Shown here one piece after another: positions 33,732-43,000 of a DNA stretch of 64,000 nt (positions within the stretch are counted from its first letter, which is position 1; each line of letters begins with the position of its first letter). The notes beneath the pieces are model-generated. The model was given only the letters and a program-made list of their open reading frames with translations. It ran no database searches and was not told the DNA's origin. Source of the DNA: DSWT01 sp035420085. GTDB lineage: Bacteria; Chloroflexota; Anaerolineae; B4-G1; SLSP01. The translations under genes and the position numbers were made by a program. The DNA is taken from NCBI GenBank assembly GCA_035420085.1, contig DAOLUH010000033.1, positions 1-64,000 on the forward strand. Direction: 5' to 3'.

Positions 33732-33833
33732 TGACGCTGCGGTCGGTTTTGTGGGCAGGTAGCCGGTTGCGCCGGTCTATCTGAGGGTTGTTTTGTTCCT
33801 AAAAAAGTAAAATCAAACCGAAAGGAGTTCGTG

Positions 33834-35999
33834 ATGAACCAGTCAAGTGTACAAAAGAAGAGAACGTTGGTTATGCTGACGCTTCTCGGGGCCATCCTGC
33901 TTGGGTTGGTCTGGTTGACGGGCGCTTCGGCAAGCGTGCGCGCGCAGGGCACGCTATTGCTCGGAACCTCGTACAAGGACGCGACGCCGAAGAAGGTTGG
34001 GCCGGGCGGTACGGTTGCCTATACTGTCGTGTTGCGTAACAGTGATTCTGTTAGCACGACGAGTGACATTGTTGTGACTGACCCGCTCGTTGCAGAGTTG
34101 AGTTTTGTTGTTGGCAGCGCTGCCGTGACCCCGTATCTGGCGGGCTATTCCGTGCCTGCGCCTGTAGGGGTAAAATTCATCGTAAATCCTATTGCGCCCG
34201 GCGGCGCGGTGACACTGTCATTTCAAGCCAAGGTCGCAACGACGGTTATGCCTGGCGACATAATTACCAACACTGCAACGATCACCGAGGGCAGCGTCTC
34301 ATTCACGCGCTCTGTTGCTGTCACAATTGAGGATTATCCAAGCGCGCAGATCAATGAGCCGTGGAACAACCAGTTGTTCACCAGCCGGGGGACCTTTAAC
34401 ATCAAAGGCCGCACGTGGAACGGCGAGCATCCGGCTTTCCCGGAACCGCCGGTGCTTGATTCTATCGCGAACAACGCGGGGGCTAATGATTGGTACACTG
34501 TGCGCTGGAGTACAGTTCCCGGCGCTGTCGCCTATATCTTGCAGGAATCCACTGATCCGTATTTTGTGCAAATCAAACAGTTCTCTCCTGTGCTGAGTCC
34601 GACCGTCCAAACCCTCATTACCTCACAGCCGCGCGGTAAGACCTATTACTACCGTGTCAAGACATTGAAGGACGTTTACGAAAGCCGCTGGAGCTCAATC
34701 CAGTCAGTCACAGTCAATGCGACCGGTCTGCTCGCAGACGCATTGAGTGAAGCGCCTGCCGAATTCATTGCGCCATTGGCTGTGACCGCGGTTCCCACGG
34801 TGGAGATCAACATCAAGAAGGTCGGCGCTGTCACCCCTGATAACTGGCAGCGCGTGACGAACATAGTACTCGATGCAAGTGGCGGCTGGTGGAACTGGAC
34901 CTTCCCCTGGACGCTGCCGGTCGAGGATAACGCTCAATACACCATTCAGGTGCGCGCCAAAGGGCCAAGCGGCGACTATGATCCCACCAAGATTGATACG
35001 ATCACGGTGAACATTCGCAATGGCATCCGCTATGTCTACCTGCCATTGATCCTGAGGCGTTATCCGCCGCTGCCATACGCACCGACACTCAATGTGGTGA
35101 GTAATGACGGTTACGGCACATATCAACTGAGTTGGACATACAGTCCTGACACCGATCCTTTCAAACCCATAACCTATACTTTCCAGGAAGCGACGGATGC
35201 AGCGTTCACTAATCTGATCGTCAATGCGTCACGCACGTCGCCACAGGCATTTAGCAATAAAGCCGTGGGAACTTATTATTACCGCGTGCGGGGGCACAAT
35301 GCTTATGGGGCTGGTCCGTGGAGCAATGTGCAGACCATCGTTGTGAATCTACGGGGCTTCTACGACGACTTCTCGAATACTGCCAGCGGTTGGCCACGCG
35401 CCGTCTATTGGCGGGGCACGCAACCGGTGGATGGTCCAGTGTTCGACGTGAACTACGAGAATGGCTCATACCGCGCCAAAATCCTGTTGAACACTGAGAG
35501 TTGGAACAACCGCCGGATGGGGCCGGTGAAGGCGCCTTATGTCAATCCTTTCACGAACTACGAGGTCGAAGTTGACCACCGCTTTGCCAAGGCCGAGGAC
35601 CAGGTTGTGCCGCCTGAATTAGGCAAGGGTGGTTTGATCTTCGGAGCGAATAGCAACTACTCGGTAATCTACGTTGTTGAATGGAACTATGAAGGTAACT
35701 GCGCCGTCTCACGGTATAAGAACGTCGTGTTCCCCACAACAATCTTTAATTTTGATAATGTGGCCTATTTGAGGGGCTGGGGTGGAGGATGCAGCCTCAA
35801 CGTAGGGTATGACAAGCATAACCTTGTCAAAGTGTCGGTGACGGGCAATCAGGCAACCGTATATATCAACGGTAAGCTTCTCGGCACTTACAGCGACAAC
35901 GACATCGCAAACTACCATAACGTGGGCGTGCTGTGCGGTTCTTGGGACCGCACGCCAGTCGAGTCGCGGTTTGACGATTTCAGGGTCACGCCAAAGTAG
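33834..35999 (+). CDS. Secreted multi-domain surface protein (DUF11, FN3-like, jelly-roll) with YLPLILR motif
   Basis: This 721-residue protein has the signal peptide VMLTLLGAILLGLVWLTGASAS. A DUF11-type domain (about 40-165) contains VAYTVVLRNSDSVST. Two FN3-like domains both have an LQEST/FQEAT strand followed by YYYRV (about 205-300 and 420-505). Between them stands RYVYLPLILRR, the shared surface motif, near residue 405. The C-terminal jelly-roll starts FYDDFSNTASGW (about 510) and ends RFDDFRVTPK. ATG 33834 is six bases from AAAGGAG. A strong terminator follows. It is probably cell-surface and carbohydrate binding; no catalytic residues were recognised. Confidence 0.85.
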   Translation: MNQSSVQKKRTLVMLTLLGAILLGLVWLTGASASVRAQGTLLLGTSYKDATPKKVGPGGTVAYTVVLRNSDSVSTTSDIVVTDPLVAELSFVVGSAAVTPYLAGYSVPAPVGVKFIVNPIAPGGAVTLSFQAKVATTVMPGDIITNTATITEGSVSFTRSVAVTIEDYPSAQINEPWNNQLFTSRGTFNIKGRTWNGEHPAFPEPPVLDSIANNAGANDWYTVRWSTVPGAVAYILQESTDPYFVQIKQFSPVLSPTVQTLITSQPRGKTYYYRVKTLKDVYESRWSSIQSVTVNATGLLADALSEAPAEFIAPLAVTAVPTVEINIKKVGAVTPDNWQRVTNIVLDASGGWWNWTFPWTLPVEDNAQYTIQVRAKGPSGDYDPTKIDTITVNIRNGIRYVYLPLILRRYPPLPYAPTLNVVSNDGYGTYQLSWTYSPDTDPFKPITYTFQEATDAAFTNLIVNASRTSPQAFSNKAVGTYYYRVRGHNAYGAGPWSNVQTIVVNLRGFYDDFSNTASGWPRAVYWRGTQPVDGPVFDVNYENGSYRAKILLNTESWNNRRMGPVKAPYVNPFTNYEVEVDHRFAKAEDQVVPPELGKGGLIFGANSNYSVIYVVEWNYEGNCAVSRYKNVVFPTTIFNFDNVAYLRGWGGGCSLNVGYDKHNLVKVSVTGNQATVYINGKLLGTYSDNDIANYHNVGVLCGSWDRTPVESRFDDFRVTPK

Positions 36000-36015
36000 A
36001 GTCATCACGGGATGA

Positions 36016-36058
36016 CAATTGAGGGGGCTGCCAAGCTGATAGCCCCCTCAATTTTCTT
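36016..36058 (+). terminator. Intrinsic terminator after the 33.8 kb surface protein
   Basis: AATTGAGGGGGCT pairs perfectly with AGCCCCCTCAATT around an 11-base loop and is followed by TTCTT, 17 bases after the stop codon. Confidence 0.85.
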
Positions 36059-36094
36059 GTGGGCTTATTAATCTTTATTATGTGAGGGGGATAT

Positions 36095-37537
36095 ATGATC
36101 ATTCGTAGTCGTTGGTTGGCGTTGTTTGGTGTGATTGGGATCATGCTGTTATTGTTAGGGGGTTTGTTTTTAGGCCCGTTGTACGTCCGAGCGCACCAGT
36201 TATCTGTGATCACGGCATCGTCCTGGACGACGGTGTTCACCGAGACTTTTGAGTCGCCTTCGACGGTATGGACGCTCACCGACAATGTCGGCGGGACGTA
36301 CAGATGGGGTGTCGCTCCTTATGTGAAGGATCTGGGAGGAACTGCCTTGATGGATCATGGCCTGTGGGCGGCGGGCGGTGGAACGGTTGGACAGACACAA
36401 ACCTGGCCCACAGGGACGTACACGAATTCGATGACGACGTGGGCTGTTGCCGGGCCATTCACGCCCACGCAAAAAGCCTGGGATACGCGACTCAGCCTCA
36501 ACGTCTATAATGATGTGGCGCCTGACGATGTGCTGTTCGTTGGTCTGTCTGCCGATGGCGTGCATTTCCAGGGGATAACAATGACCGTCAGCACGTTAGC
36601 GCTGCAGTCCGTCCAGTGGTCCACGCGGGCCTATTCGAACAGCGCCACGGTGTGGATTGGCCTGCGTTTTACCAGCGACGCGCAGGGTGTGGCGGCAGGG
36701 CCTATGGTGGATAATGTGACGCTGGCTTTTAATTATGGTTCCAAAGCCTATCTCCCTTTAGTCAAGCGTGACCCTACACCCACTCCCAGTCCAACGCAGC
36801 AACCGCTAAGTGCTTATTTCGACGGTTTTGATAATCCATTCAGCGGGTGGTATACCGGACCGGCATTGCGCTACAACAAGTGGTGCCGTTATACCTATTT
36901 TGACTGTTACGAAGGATGGGAAGTGGTCGCCACGATGAGTTACTTTCAGCAGAATTATCGCATCGAAATTCCCTTAACCTGGCATGGGGGCGGCGATGTT
37001 GACACGTGGTTTGTCTGGCCAGTGATGGCTGCGCCGCTGCCGGAGTCTTATTACCCACTCCCAAAGCGCTACTGCATTGAAGCGCGCGGCGTCTTTGCCA
37101 ATTGGCTGGACCAGGACTATCAACCTTATTGGGCGCACTGGGGTATTCTTTTTGGTTCAAATGAGCAGATGACCGAACTCTACACGTTCCAGGTCAACGC
37201 GAACCATGATTACGCCGTTTTGCACCATCACAACTACATCTATCCCGGAAATCGCCAACCCTTAAGCGGTGAAGATATCAATGTTGAGACAGCCATTGTG
37301 CCCTGGTCAACCGATATCCCGTATCTGATCCCGACCCATGCATACAATACGCTCAAAGTTGTCGTTGACGGCGAGTCTGTGGATGTGTATGTCAACAACC
37401 ATTGGCTGCGGCACGCTGTTATCCAAAACCTACCGCAGGAGCGCATCGGTCTGATTGGCGGTTCCTGGGAAGTCACCCCGATTGATATGCAGATTGATTA
37501 CTTCCGTTATGAGCCTGACTGTGGCCCTGTACAATAA
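36095..37537 (+). CDS. Secreted two-domain surface protein with YLPLVKR motif, tandem copy 1
   Basis: This 480-residue protein has the N-terminal signal/anchor ALFGVIGIMLLLLGGLFLG. The first domain (about 45-215) starts TTVFTETFESPSTVWTL and includes WAVAGPFTPTQKAWDTRL. It is followed by SKAYLPLVKRDPTPTPSP, the shared motif plus a Thr/Pro linker. The second domain (about 245-475) starts FDGFDNPFSGWYTG, contains FNANHDYAVL-like QVNANHDY, and ends DYFRYEPDC. It is a clear paralogue of the next gene over its whole length. The second domain belongs to the jelly-roll group found in the two lipoproteins upstream. Function is unknown; a carbohydrate-binding or matrix role is inferred. GAGGGGG precedes ATG 36095. 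Confidence 0.82.
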   Translation: MIIRSRWLALFGVIGIMLLLLGGLFLGPLYVRAHQLSVITASSWTTVFTETFESPSTVWTLTDNVGGTYRWGVAPYVKDLGGTALMDHGLWAAGGGTVGQTQTWPTGTYTNSMTTWAVAGPFTPTQKAWDTRLSLNVYNDVAPDDVLFVGLSADGVHFQGITMTVSTLALQSVQWSTRAYSNSATVWIGLRFTSDAQGVAAGPMVDNVTLAFNYGSKAYLPLVKRDPTPTPSPTQQPLSAYFDGFDNPFSGWYTGPALRYNKWCRYTYFDCYEGWEVVATMSYFQQNYRIEIPLTWHGGGDVDTWFVWPVMAAPLPESYYPLPKRYCIEARGVFANWLDQDYQPYWAHWGILFGSNEQMTELYTFQVNANHDYAVLHHHNYIYPGNRQPLSGEDINVETAIVPWSTDIPYLIPTHAYNTLKVVVDGESVDVYVNNHWLRHAVIQNLPQERIGLIGGSWEVTPIDMQIDYFRYEPDCGPVQ

Positions 37538-37550
37538 GTGATTGCATGAC

Positions 37551-37601
37551 TAACCTGGCGAAGACGGTGGCTGAACTTATCAGTCAGCTTGCGCCAGGTT
37601 A
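37551..37601 (+). other. Inverted repeat between the tandem surface protein genes
   Basis: TAACCTGGCG at 37551 pairs with CGCCAGGTTA at 37592, and an inner GCTGA/TCAGC pair can extend the fold. There is no T-run, so it may slow or protect the transcript rather than end it. Confidence 0.5.
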
Positions 37602-37628
37602 ATCACCCATATTGATGAAAGGATTATG

Positions 37629-39083
37629 ATGAACTATGTTGTGAAGAGGAAGTTATTCCTGACGCTAGGGTTTAGCGTGATTTGCGGCTTGCTGATGCTT
37701 GCCGCAGTTGTTGGCGCGTGGGGCCATGCCTCAGCGGCGAGTGCTCAAGGCGGGCTATGGACGCCAGTGTTCACCGACACGTTCAGCACTTTGTCCCCCG
37801 CCTGGACGTTGATTAACGACGCCACGAACCGCTACGGCTGGGCTGTCGAGCCGTATACGCGGAGCAGCGGCACGCTTGTGGTGCTGGATCAAGGTTTCTG
37901 GAGCGCCGGCGGCGGAACAGTGGGGAGCACGCAGTCGTGGCCCTCGGGAAGTTATGGGAACAACATCGAAGTGTGGGCCATTGCCGGGCCGTTTACGCCT
38001 ACGGATAAGGTCTGGGATATGCGCCTGCGCTTTGACCTTCAGAATCGCGTCGCGGCCGGCGACTCGCTGTTCGTCGGTTTGTCCGGCGACGGCCAATACT
38101 TTACCGGTCTGATGCTAACCGAAGTCTATACCGATTGGCAGTCAATGAGCTGGTCCACGAAAGCCTATCTGGGCGGTCCAGTGTGGATCGCGTTGCGTTT
38201 TTTGAGCGATGCTCAGGACGTCGCTGCTGGTTCACTGGTTGATAACCTGATCCTAGAATTCAACTACGGCATGAAGGTCTATCTACCTTTAGCGCGCCGC
38301 GATCCTACGCCCACTCCTACACCGACGCCGACCCCACTGCCGGTGTACGTGGATAATTTCGATGACCCGGCAAGCGGGTGGTATACCGGCGTCGCGCTTC
38401 GCTACAACGAGTGGTGCCGCTGGGGATGGGATTGTCATGCTGGCTATGAAGAAGTGGCCTACATGAGCTACAATTCCGGCAACTACCGTATCTATGTGCC
38501 CGTATCGTGGCAGGGCGGCGCCGGTGATGTGGATACCTGGTTTGTGTGGCCGGCTCAAGCCGCGCTACTGCCTAGTTACGTCGGTACACTGCCAACCCAC
38601 TACTGCGTCGAAGCGCGGGCTAAAATCGCCAATGCCTGGGCCGATTACCAGCCGTGGTGGGCGCATTGGGGCGTCATCTTTGGCGCGAACGCCAGTATGA
38701 CCGAGCTGTATACTTTTCAGATCAACGCCAATCACAATTACGGCGCGGTTCGTTACCATAACTACCAATATCCGGGCAATCGTCAGCCGCTAGATGGTAC
38801 TGAAGTGAACGTCGAAATTCCCATCATCCCGTGGTGTACAGACAAGAGTGGATATCCCTGCGATTTGTCCCTCATCCCCACCGGCGGATATAACACGGTT
38901 AAAGTTGCAGTGCAGGGGAATTGGGTGGATGTCTATGTGAATGGCGTACTGTTGGCTGGCGGCGACATCCCAGGTATGCCCCGCGACAAAATCGGTTTGA
39001 TCGGCGGCTCGTATGAGGTGACCCCAGTTGACCTGTGGTTCGATTATTTCCGGTACGATGCCACATGTCCAGAGGCGCAATGA
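37629..39083 (+). CDS. Secreted two-domain surface protein with YLPLARR motif, tandem copy 2
   Basis: This 484-residue paralogue of the preceding gene has the same layout. The signal peptide is FSVICGLLMLAAVVGAWG. Domain 1 has WTPVFTDTFSTLSPAWTL and WAIAGPFTPTDKVWDMRL. MKVYLPLARRDPTPTPTP is the motif with its Thr/Pro linker. Domain 2 begins VDNFDDPASGWYTG, contains QINANHNYGAV and ends DYFRYDATC. The Tyr-Leu-Pro-Leu motif is degenerate here (Ala-Arg-Arg instead of Val-Lys-Arg). ATG 37629 is five bases from AAAGGA. The stop overlaps the start of the flippase-like gene (ATGA), which links the two in one transcript. Confidence 0.82.
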   Translation: MNYVVKRKLFLTLGFSVICGLLMLAAVVGAWGHASAASAQGGLWTPVFTDTFSTLSPAWTLINDATNRYGWAVEPYTRSSGTLVVLDQGFWSAGGGTVGSTQSWPSGSYGNNIEVWAIAGPFTPTDKVWDMRLRFDLQNRVAAGDSLFVGLSGDGQYFTGLMLTEVYTDWQSMSWSTKAYLGGPVWIALRFLSDAQDVAAGSLVDNLILEFNYGMKVYLPLARRDPTPTPTPTPTPLPVYVDNFDDPASGWYTGVALRYNEWCRWGWDCHAGYEEVAYMSYNSGNYRIYVPVSWQGGAGDVDTWFVWPAQAALLPSYVGTLPTHYCVEARAKIANAWADYQPWWAHWGVIFGANASMTELYTFQINANHNYGAVRYHNYQYPGNRQPLDGTEVNVEIPIIPWCTDKSGYPCDLSLIPTGGYNTVKVAVQGNWVDVYVNGVLLAGGDIPGMPRDKIGLIGGSYEVTPVDLWFDYFRYDATCPEAQ

Positions 39084-40024
39084 AATCTCGTCAACGCTGG
39101 GCCGGTTTGCTGCGTATCGCTTTAAGCCTGGGAACCCTCGCTTTATTGCTCCATCAGGTAGGGGGCGATGAAGTCGTGCGGGTTTTGCAACGCGCTAACC
39201 TGCGTTGGCTGGGACTGGCGGCCCTGCTCTTCCTTGCTGGTATCGTGATTCGCGTCTTTCGCTGGCGGGCGCTGCTCCACGGGTTGGGAGTGCGCCCGCC
39301 ATTCTGGGTGTTGCTCAAACTCTACCTGGTGGGAAACTTCTTCAATACCATTTTGCCCTCCGGCTTTGGCGGCGACGTGGTGCGCGTATTGGAACTGGCG
39401 CAGCAGGATCGCCAATCCGCCGCTGTGGGTACGGTTGTCGTGGATCGGCTGACGGGCATTCTCTCGTTGATGGCGTTGGGGCTGGTCGTGTTGCCCTTCA
39501 CCCGAGGGCTGGCGCCGTGGCTGGTGTGGATGTTCGTCGTTATCGCGGGTGGGGGCCTGGTCGGGGGCGCGCTGCTCCTGGAAGGGAATCTGCTGCGGCG
39601 CGTCACGGCGCAGCTGCCGCAGGCGCTCTCGCTTGCCGGGCAGGGGAAGCTGGCCGGCATCTATGCCGCAGTGACGGGGTCTGGCGCGCGGGCTGTATGG
39701 CAGGCGCTATGGCTCTCGACGGTATTCAATCTGGTGAACATTGCCATCTACTGGCTTTGTGGGCTTGCCGTTGGCATGGCTGTGAAGCCAGGCTTCTACT
39801 TTATTTTTGTGCCGTTGCTCTCGCTGACCTTGCTGATCCCCATCTCCGTCGGCGGTTTGGGCGCGCGCGACTGGGTGGGGCAGCCACTCTTCGGCTCGGT
39901 CGGCGTCCCCGACGCCGTCGCCGCCGCGATGACGCTCTCTGTCTACGCCGTGACGTTGGCGGTTGGGCTTATCGGCTTTGTGATTTATCTGGTGGAAGGC
40001 GTCGCGGGGTTGGTCAGAAAATAG
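39080..40024 (+). CDS. LPG-synthase-TM/UPF0104 flippase-like membrane protein
   Basis: This 314-residue protein has about eight membrane helices. It matches the lysylphosphatidylglycerol synthase transmembrane region family (also AglD-like), with FRWRALLHGLG, LVGNFFNTILPSGFGGDVVR and IPISVGGLGARDW as landmarks. The family is implicated in flipping or modifying lipid-linked compounds. There is no C-terminal aminoacyl-transferase domain, so lysyl-PG synthesis itself is unlikely. Start ATG 39080 is chosen because it overlaps the preceding stop and follows AGAGG. It converges with the DUF2723 gene eight bases away. A role in exporting glycosylated lipid carriers is inferred. Confidence 0.85.
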   Translation: MKSRQRWAGLLRIALSLGTLALLLHQVGGDEVVRVLQRANLRWLGLAALLFLAGIVIRVFRWRALLHGLGVRPPFWVLLKLYLVGNFFNTILPSGFGGDVVRVLELAQQDRQSAAVGTVVVDRLTGILSLMALGLVVLPFTRGLAPWLVWMFVVIAGGGLVGGALLLEGNLLRRVTAQLPQALSLAGQGKLAGIYAAVTGSGARAVWQALWLSTVFNLVNIAIYWLCGLAVGMAVKPGFYFIFVPLLSLTLLIPISVGGLGARDWVGQPLFGSVGVPDAVAAAMTLSVYAVTLAVGLIGFVIYLVEGVAGLVRK

Positions 40025-40032
40025 TTGCTTGG

Positions 40033-43000
40033 TTATGGCATCTCGAATGTTCCTACAGCGTAAAAATCCCCGGTGGTTGCTCCCTCTGCATTGATGATGG
40101 GTAGGCGGCTCATATCGGCGAGCAAATACCAGCCCGCAATCACCTGATACCGCCCGGATGGCGCGTTGGGTTTCAGGTAGAATTGGTAAGGATCGGCCAG
40201 CTCTTCTCCTGTCGCCCACCCACTGGTGGGACGTGCGCCCTGTACCGGCCAACTGTCAACCTGCCCGTAAACCTGCCCGTCGGGACCGATGGCCTGGACG
40301 AAGACAGTGTAATCTCGCTCCAACGTCCGCAGGCCGCGCCACCGCAGATTGACGTGGATTTGACCGCCAGCCGGCGCGGCGTTGGCGTCGAGGGTGGCCT
40401 CCAGGAGCACAATCTGGTCGGCGAAGTTCGCCAACCCCTCGTTAGACGGTCGCACGTTGATCTCGCCCAGCGGACAGGCAGCGCGTTGCGCCGCGAGCCA
40501 GTCGCAGTGTGCGGGAAGCATCGTCTGTCCCTCCGTTGTGCGCCAGCCGATCTCTAGCCGGTATTGTCCAGGTTCCGGCGGCGCAGTGAGGGTATACCGT
40601 AGCGTGTGCGCTTGGCCCACTGTCCACGTTGCGGCTTCTGCTGCCGGACCGGCGCTGCGTAATTCTCCCGTCTGGACGACGTTCCCTGCGCGTAGCCAGC
40701 GTATGTCCGGCGTCGCCTGTGGCGCTTCTCGATTGCGCTGCCATGCCAAATCGAGGGTGAACGTTCCGCCCGCGCGCGCCTCGCCGGGAAAATCCGCCCC
40801 GGTGAGCCAAAAACCGTCGAAACGGGCATTCTTGCGTTGGGGGAGAGTGGGGCTATCGCCTGCCGGGATCGTCACGGTTCCGAGTGGATACCACGTTGTC
40901 GCGGTTCCATTCACCGGCAGGCCGGTCTGCCCGAAGCGGGGGAACACTGCCAACTCCAAATTATAGTCGCCAGGCGCGATCCATTGCGGCCAATTCAGGG
41001 CCAGGTAATCTGTGACCACTGTTCCCTGCTTCCAGGCTTGCGTCGTCGTGTAGCCGTTCACCGGGCGCGTCGCCGCGCTCTCCCAGACGGCTTGTCCCGC
41101 AAAGCGCAGCCGCGCGCGTACTTCCAGGTCATCGTTGATGTCTGCACGCGCGCGCCATATTAACGTCAGATGGTGCATCACGCGGCCTTCCGGGTCAGGT
41201 TCTACGCTGAAGCCGTTCAGTTCCAGGGCCTCGCCGAACAGGGCCGCCGGCGTTGGGTTAAGCGCGGCGCGGGCGGGTGGGCGGACCTCGACCAGCGGGC
41301 CAGCGGCGCTCACGCCATAGGCGTCGAGGCCGGGCAGGTAGCGCGCCAGATAGACGCGCTGTCCCGCAGCCAGATGCCTCTCCAGGCTCTCGCGGTACTG
41401 TCCCTCGTCGAACAACGTCACCAATTCCAGGTCTGGGCGGAGTCTTTCCACGTGTTGGAGGTAATACAGCGGCGGGAACTTCTCACTGTCTGCGAGAATC
41501 GCCGCGCCCTCGGCCAACGGCTGGCGCATTACGTAGCGTGCCCACGCCTCATCCTCGCGTCCCACCGCAATCGTATCCAGCGTTGGTCCGGTGAGCCACA
41601 GGCGACTCAGGAGCAAAAGCGTCATAGCGGCGTAAAACGTAAAATGTAAAACGTAAAACGTAAAACGTAATCCGTAATCCGTAACAGGTACTTTGTAAGG
41701 CGCCGATTCGCCAATTTGCTGATTTGCTGATTCGCCGATTCGCTGATTCGCCATTCCCACCCAGAAGATGAGGATCACGTGTCCGGGGATAAGAAAGGCT
41801 GAGTAGTCGGGATCAGCGACGTAGAAGCTGAGGTTGAACCACACCCACGCGCTGAAAGCAAGCGCGGTTCCGACCGCCAACGACCAGTTTTTCCAAAAGA
41901 GCCGGATCAACCCCAGGGCTGCCAGCGCCAGTCCTACCCATCCGACTTGTGTTCGCAGCAGGCGAAAAACCAACAGCCAGCGTGAAGGATCGTGGATGAA
42001 CGCCAGTGGACGCAGCGCGCCGCCCGAATCTGCGTTGGTGACGAAGCGTAGAAAGTGGGTCAGGGTCATCGTCTCGCCGTGGTTGACGGCGGGCCAGCGC
42101 AGCGGGATATAGGCGTAGAGCGCCAGTCCCGCCAGCCCCAGGAGCGCCGCGTGCAGCAGCGCGCGCCAGCCGGGGCGCGGCTGGGTGAACAGCAGCGGCA
42201 GCGCCAGGAACGCGAGCGCGCCCAGCGTCACGTGCGACGCTATCGCCGCGCCGGTGAGCAGGCCGAACAGCGGCAGCGCACGCGCCGGTTGCAGCTTTCC
42301 CATCCTCCAGCGCACGGCGATCCACACGCCGGTTGCCGTCAGCAGCGCATTGAGCGCGTACACTTCAGCCTCAATCGCCCGCGACCACAGCGTGGGCGAG
42401 AAAGCCAGCGTCAGCGCCGCCAGCAACGGCATAAGCCGTGATGCGTGCGTCATACGTAACTCGTCATTCGTTATTCGCCTATTTGCTGATTTGCCGATTT
42501 GCTGATTTGCCGATTCGCTTAACGCGAGGAAGAGCACGCCGGAAGCCAGCGCGGCGCACACGGCTGCTGAGAGATTGACGCGCCCGGCCAGGGAACTGAA
42601 TGGCAGGAGTGAAAACAGTTTACCGATCAAGATGTAGAGCGGATAGCCGCTAGGGTGGGCAATCCCCAAGCGTGGCGCGACGACTTGAAACTCAAATGTA
42701 TCGGCGCGCCCGACGTAGGGGGAGAGATCAGGGAGATAGACCGCGAGCGGCAGTAAAACCGCGCTGGCGAATCCAACGCGGCGGGAAATGCCGCGCCGCA
42801 GCGCGCCGCACGCCGTCAGCGCCAGACCGCCGATCAGCAAAACCGGTCCGCGCCACGGTTGAAACGCGCCGCCGAGTATATCCACTGCTGGGAGAAGCAG
42901 CGGCATCCACGGAGCAGCGTCCCGCAGGGCGATACTCTGCCGGTGACGCTGCCGTGCAGCCAACAGACTGCCTGCTGCGCCACACACTCCGCTTGCACTT

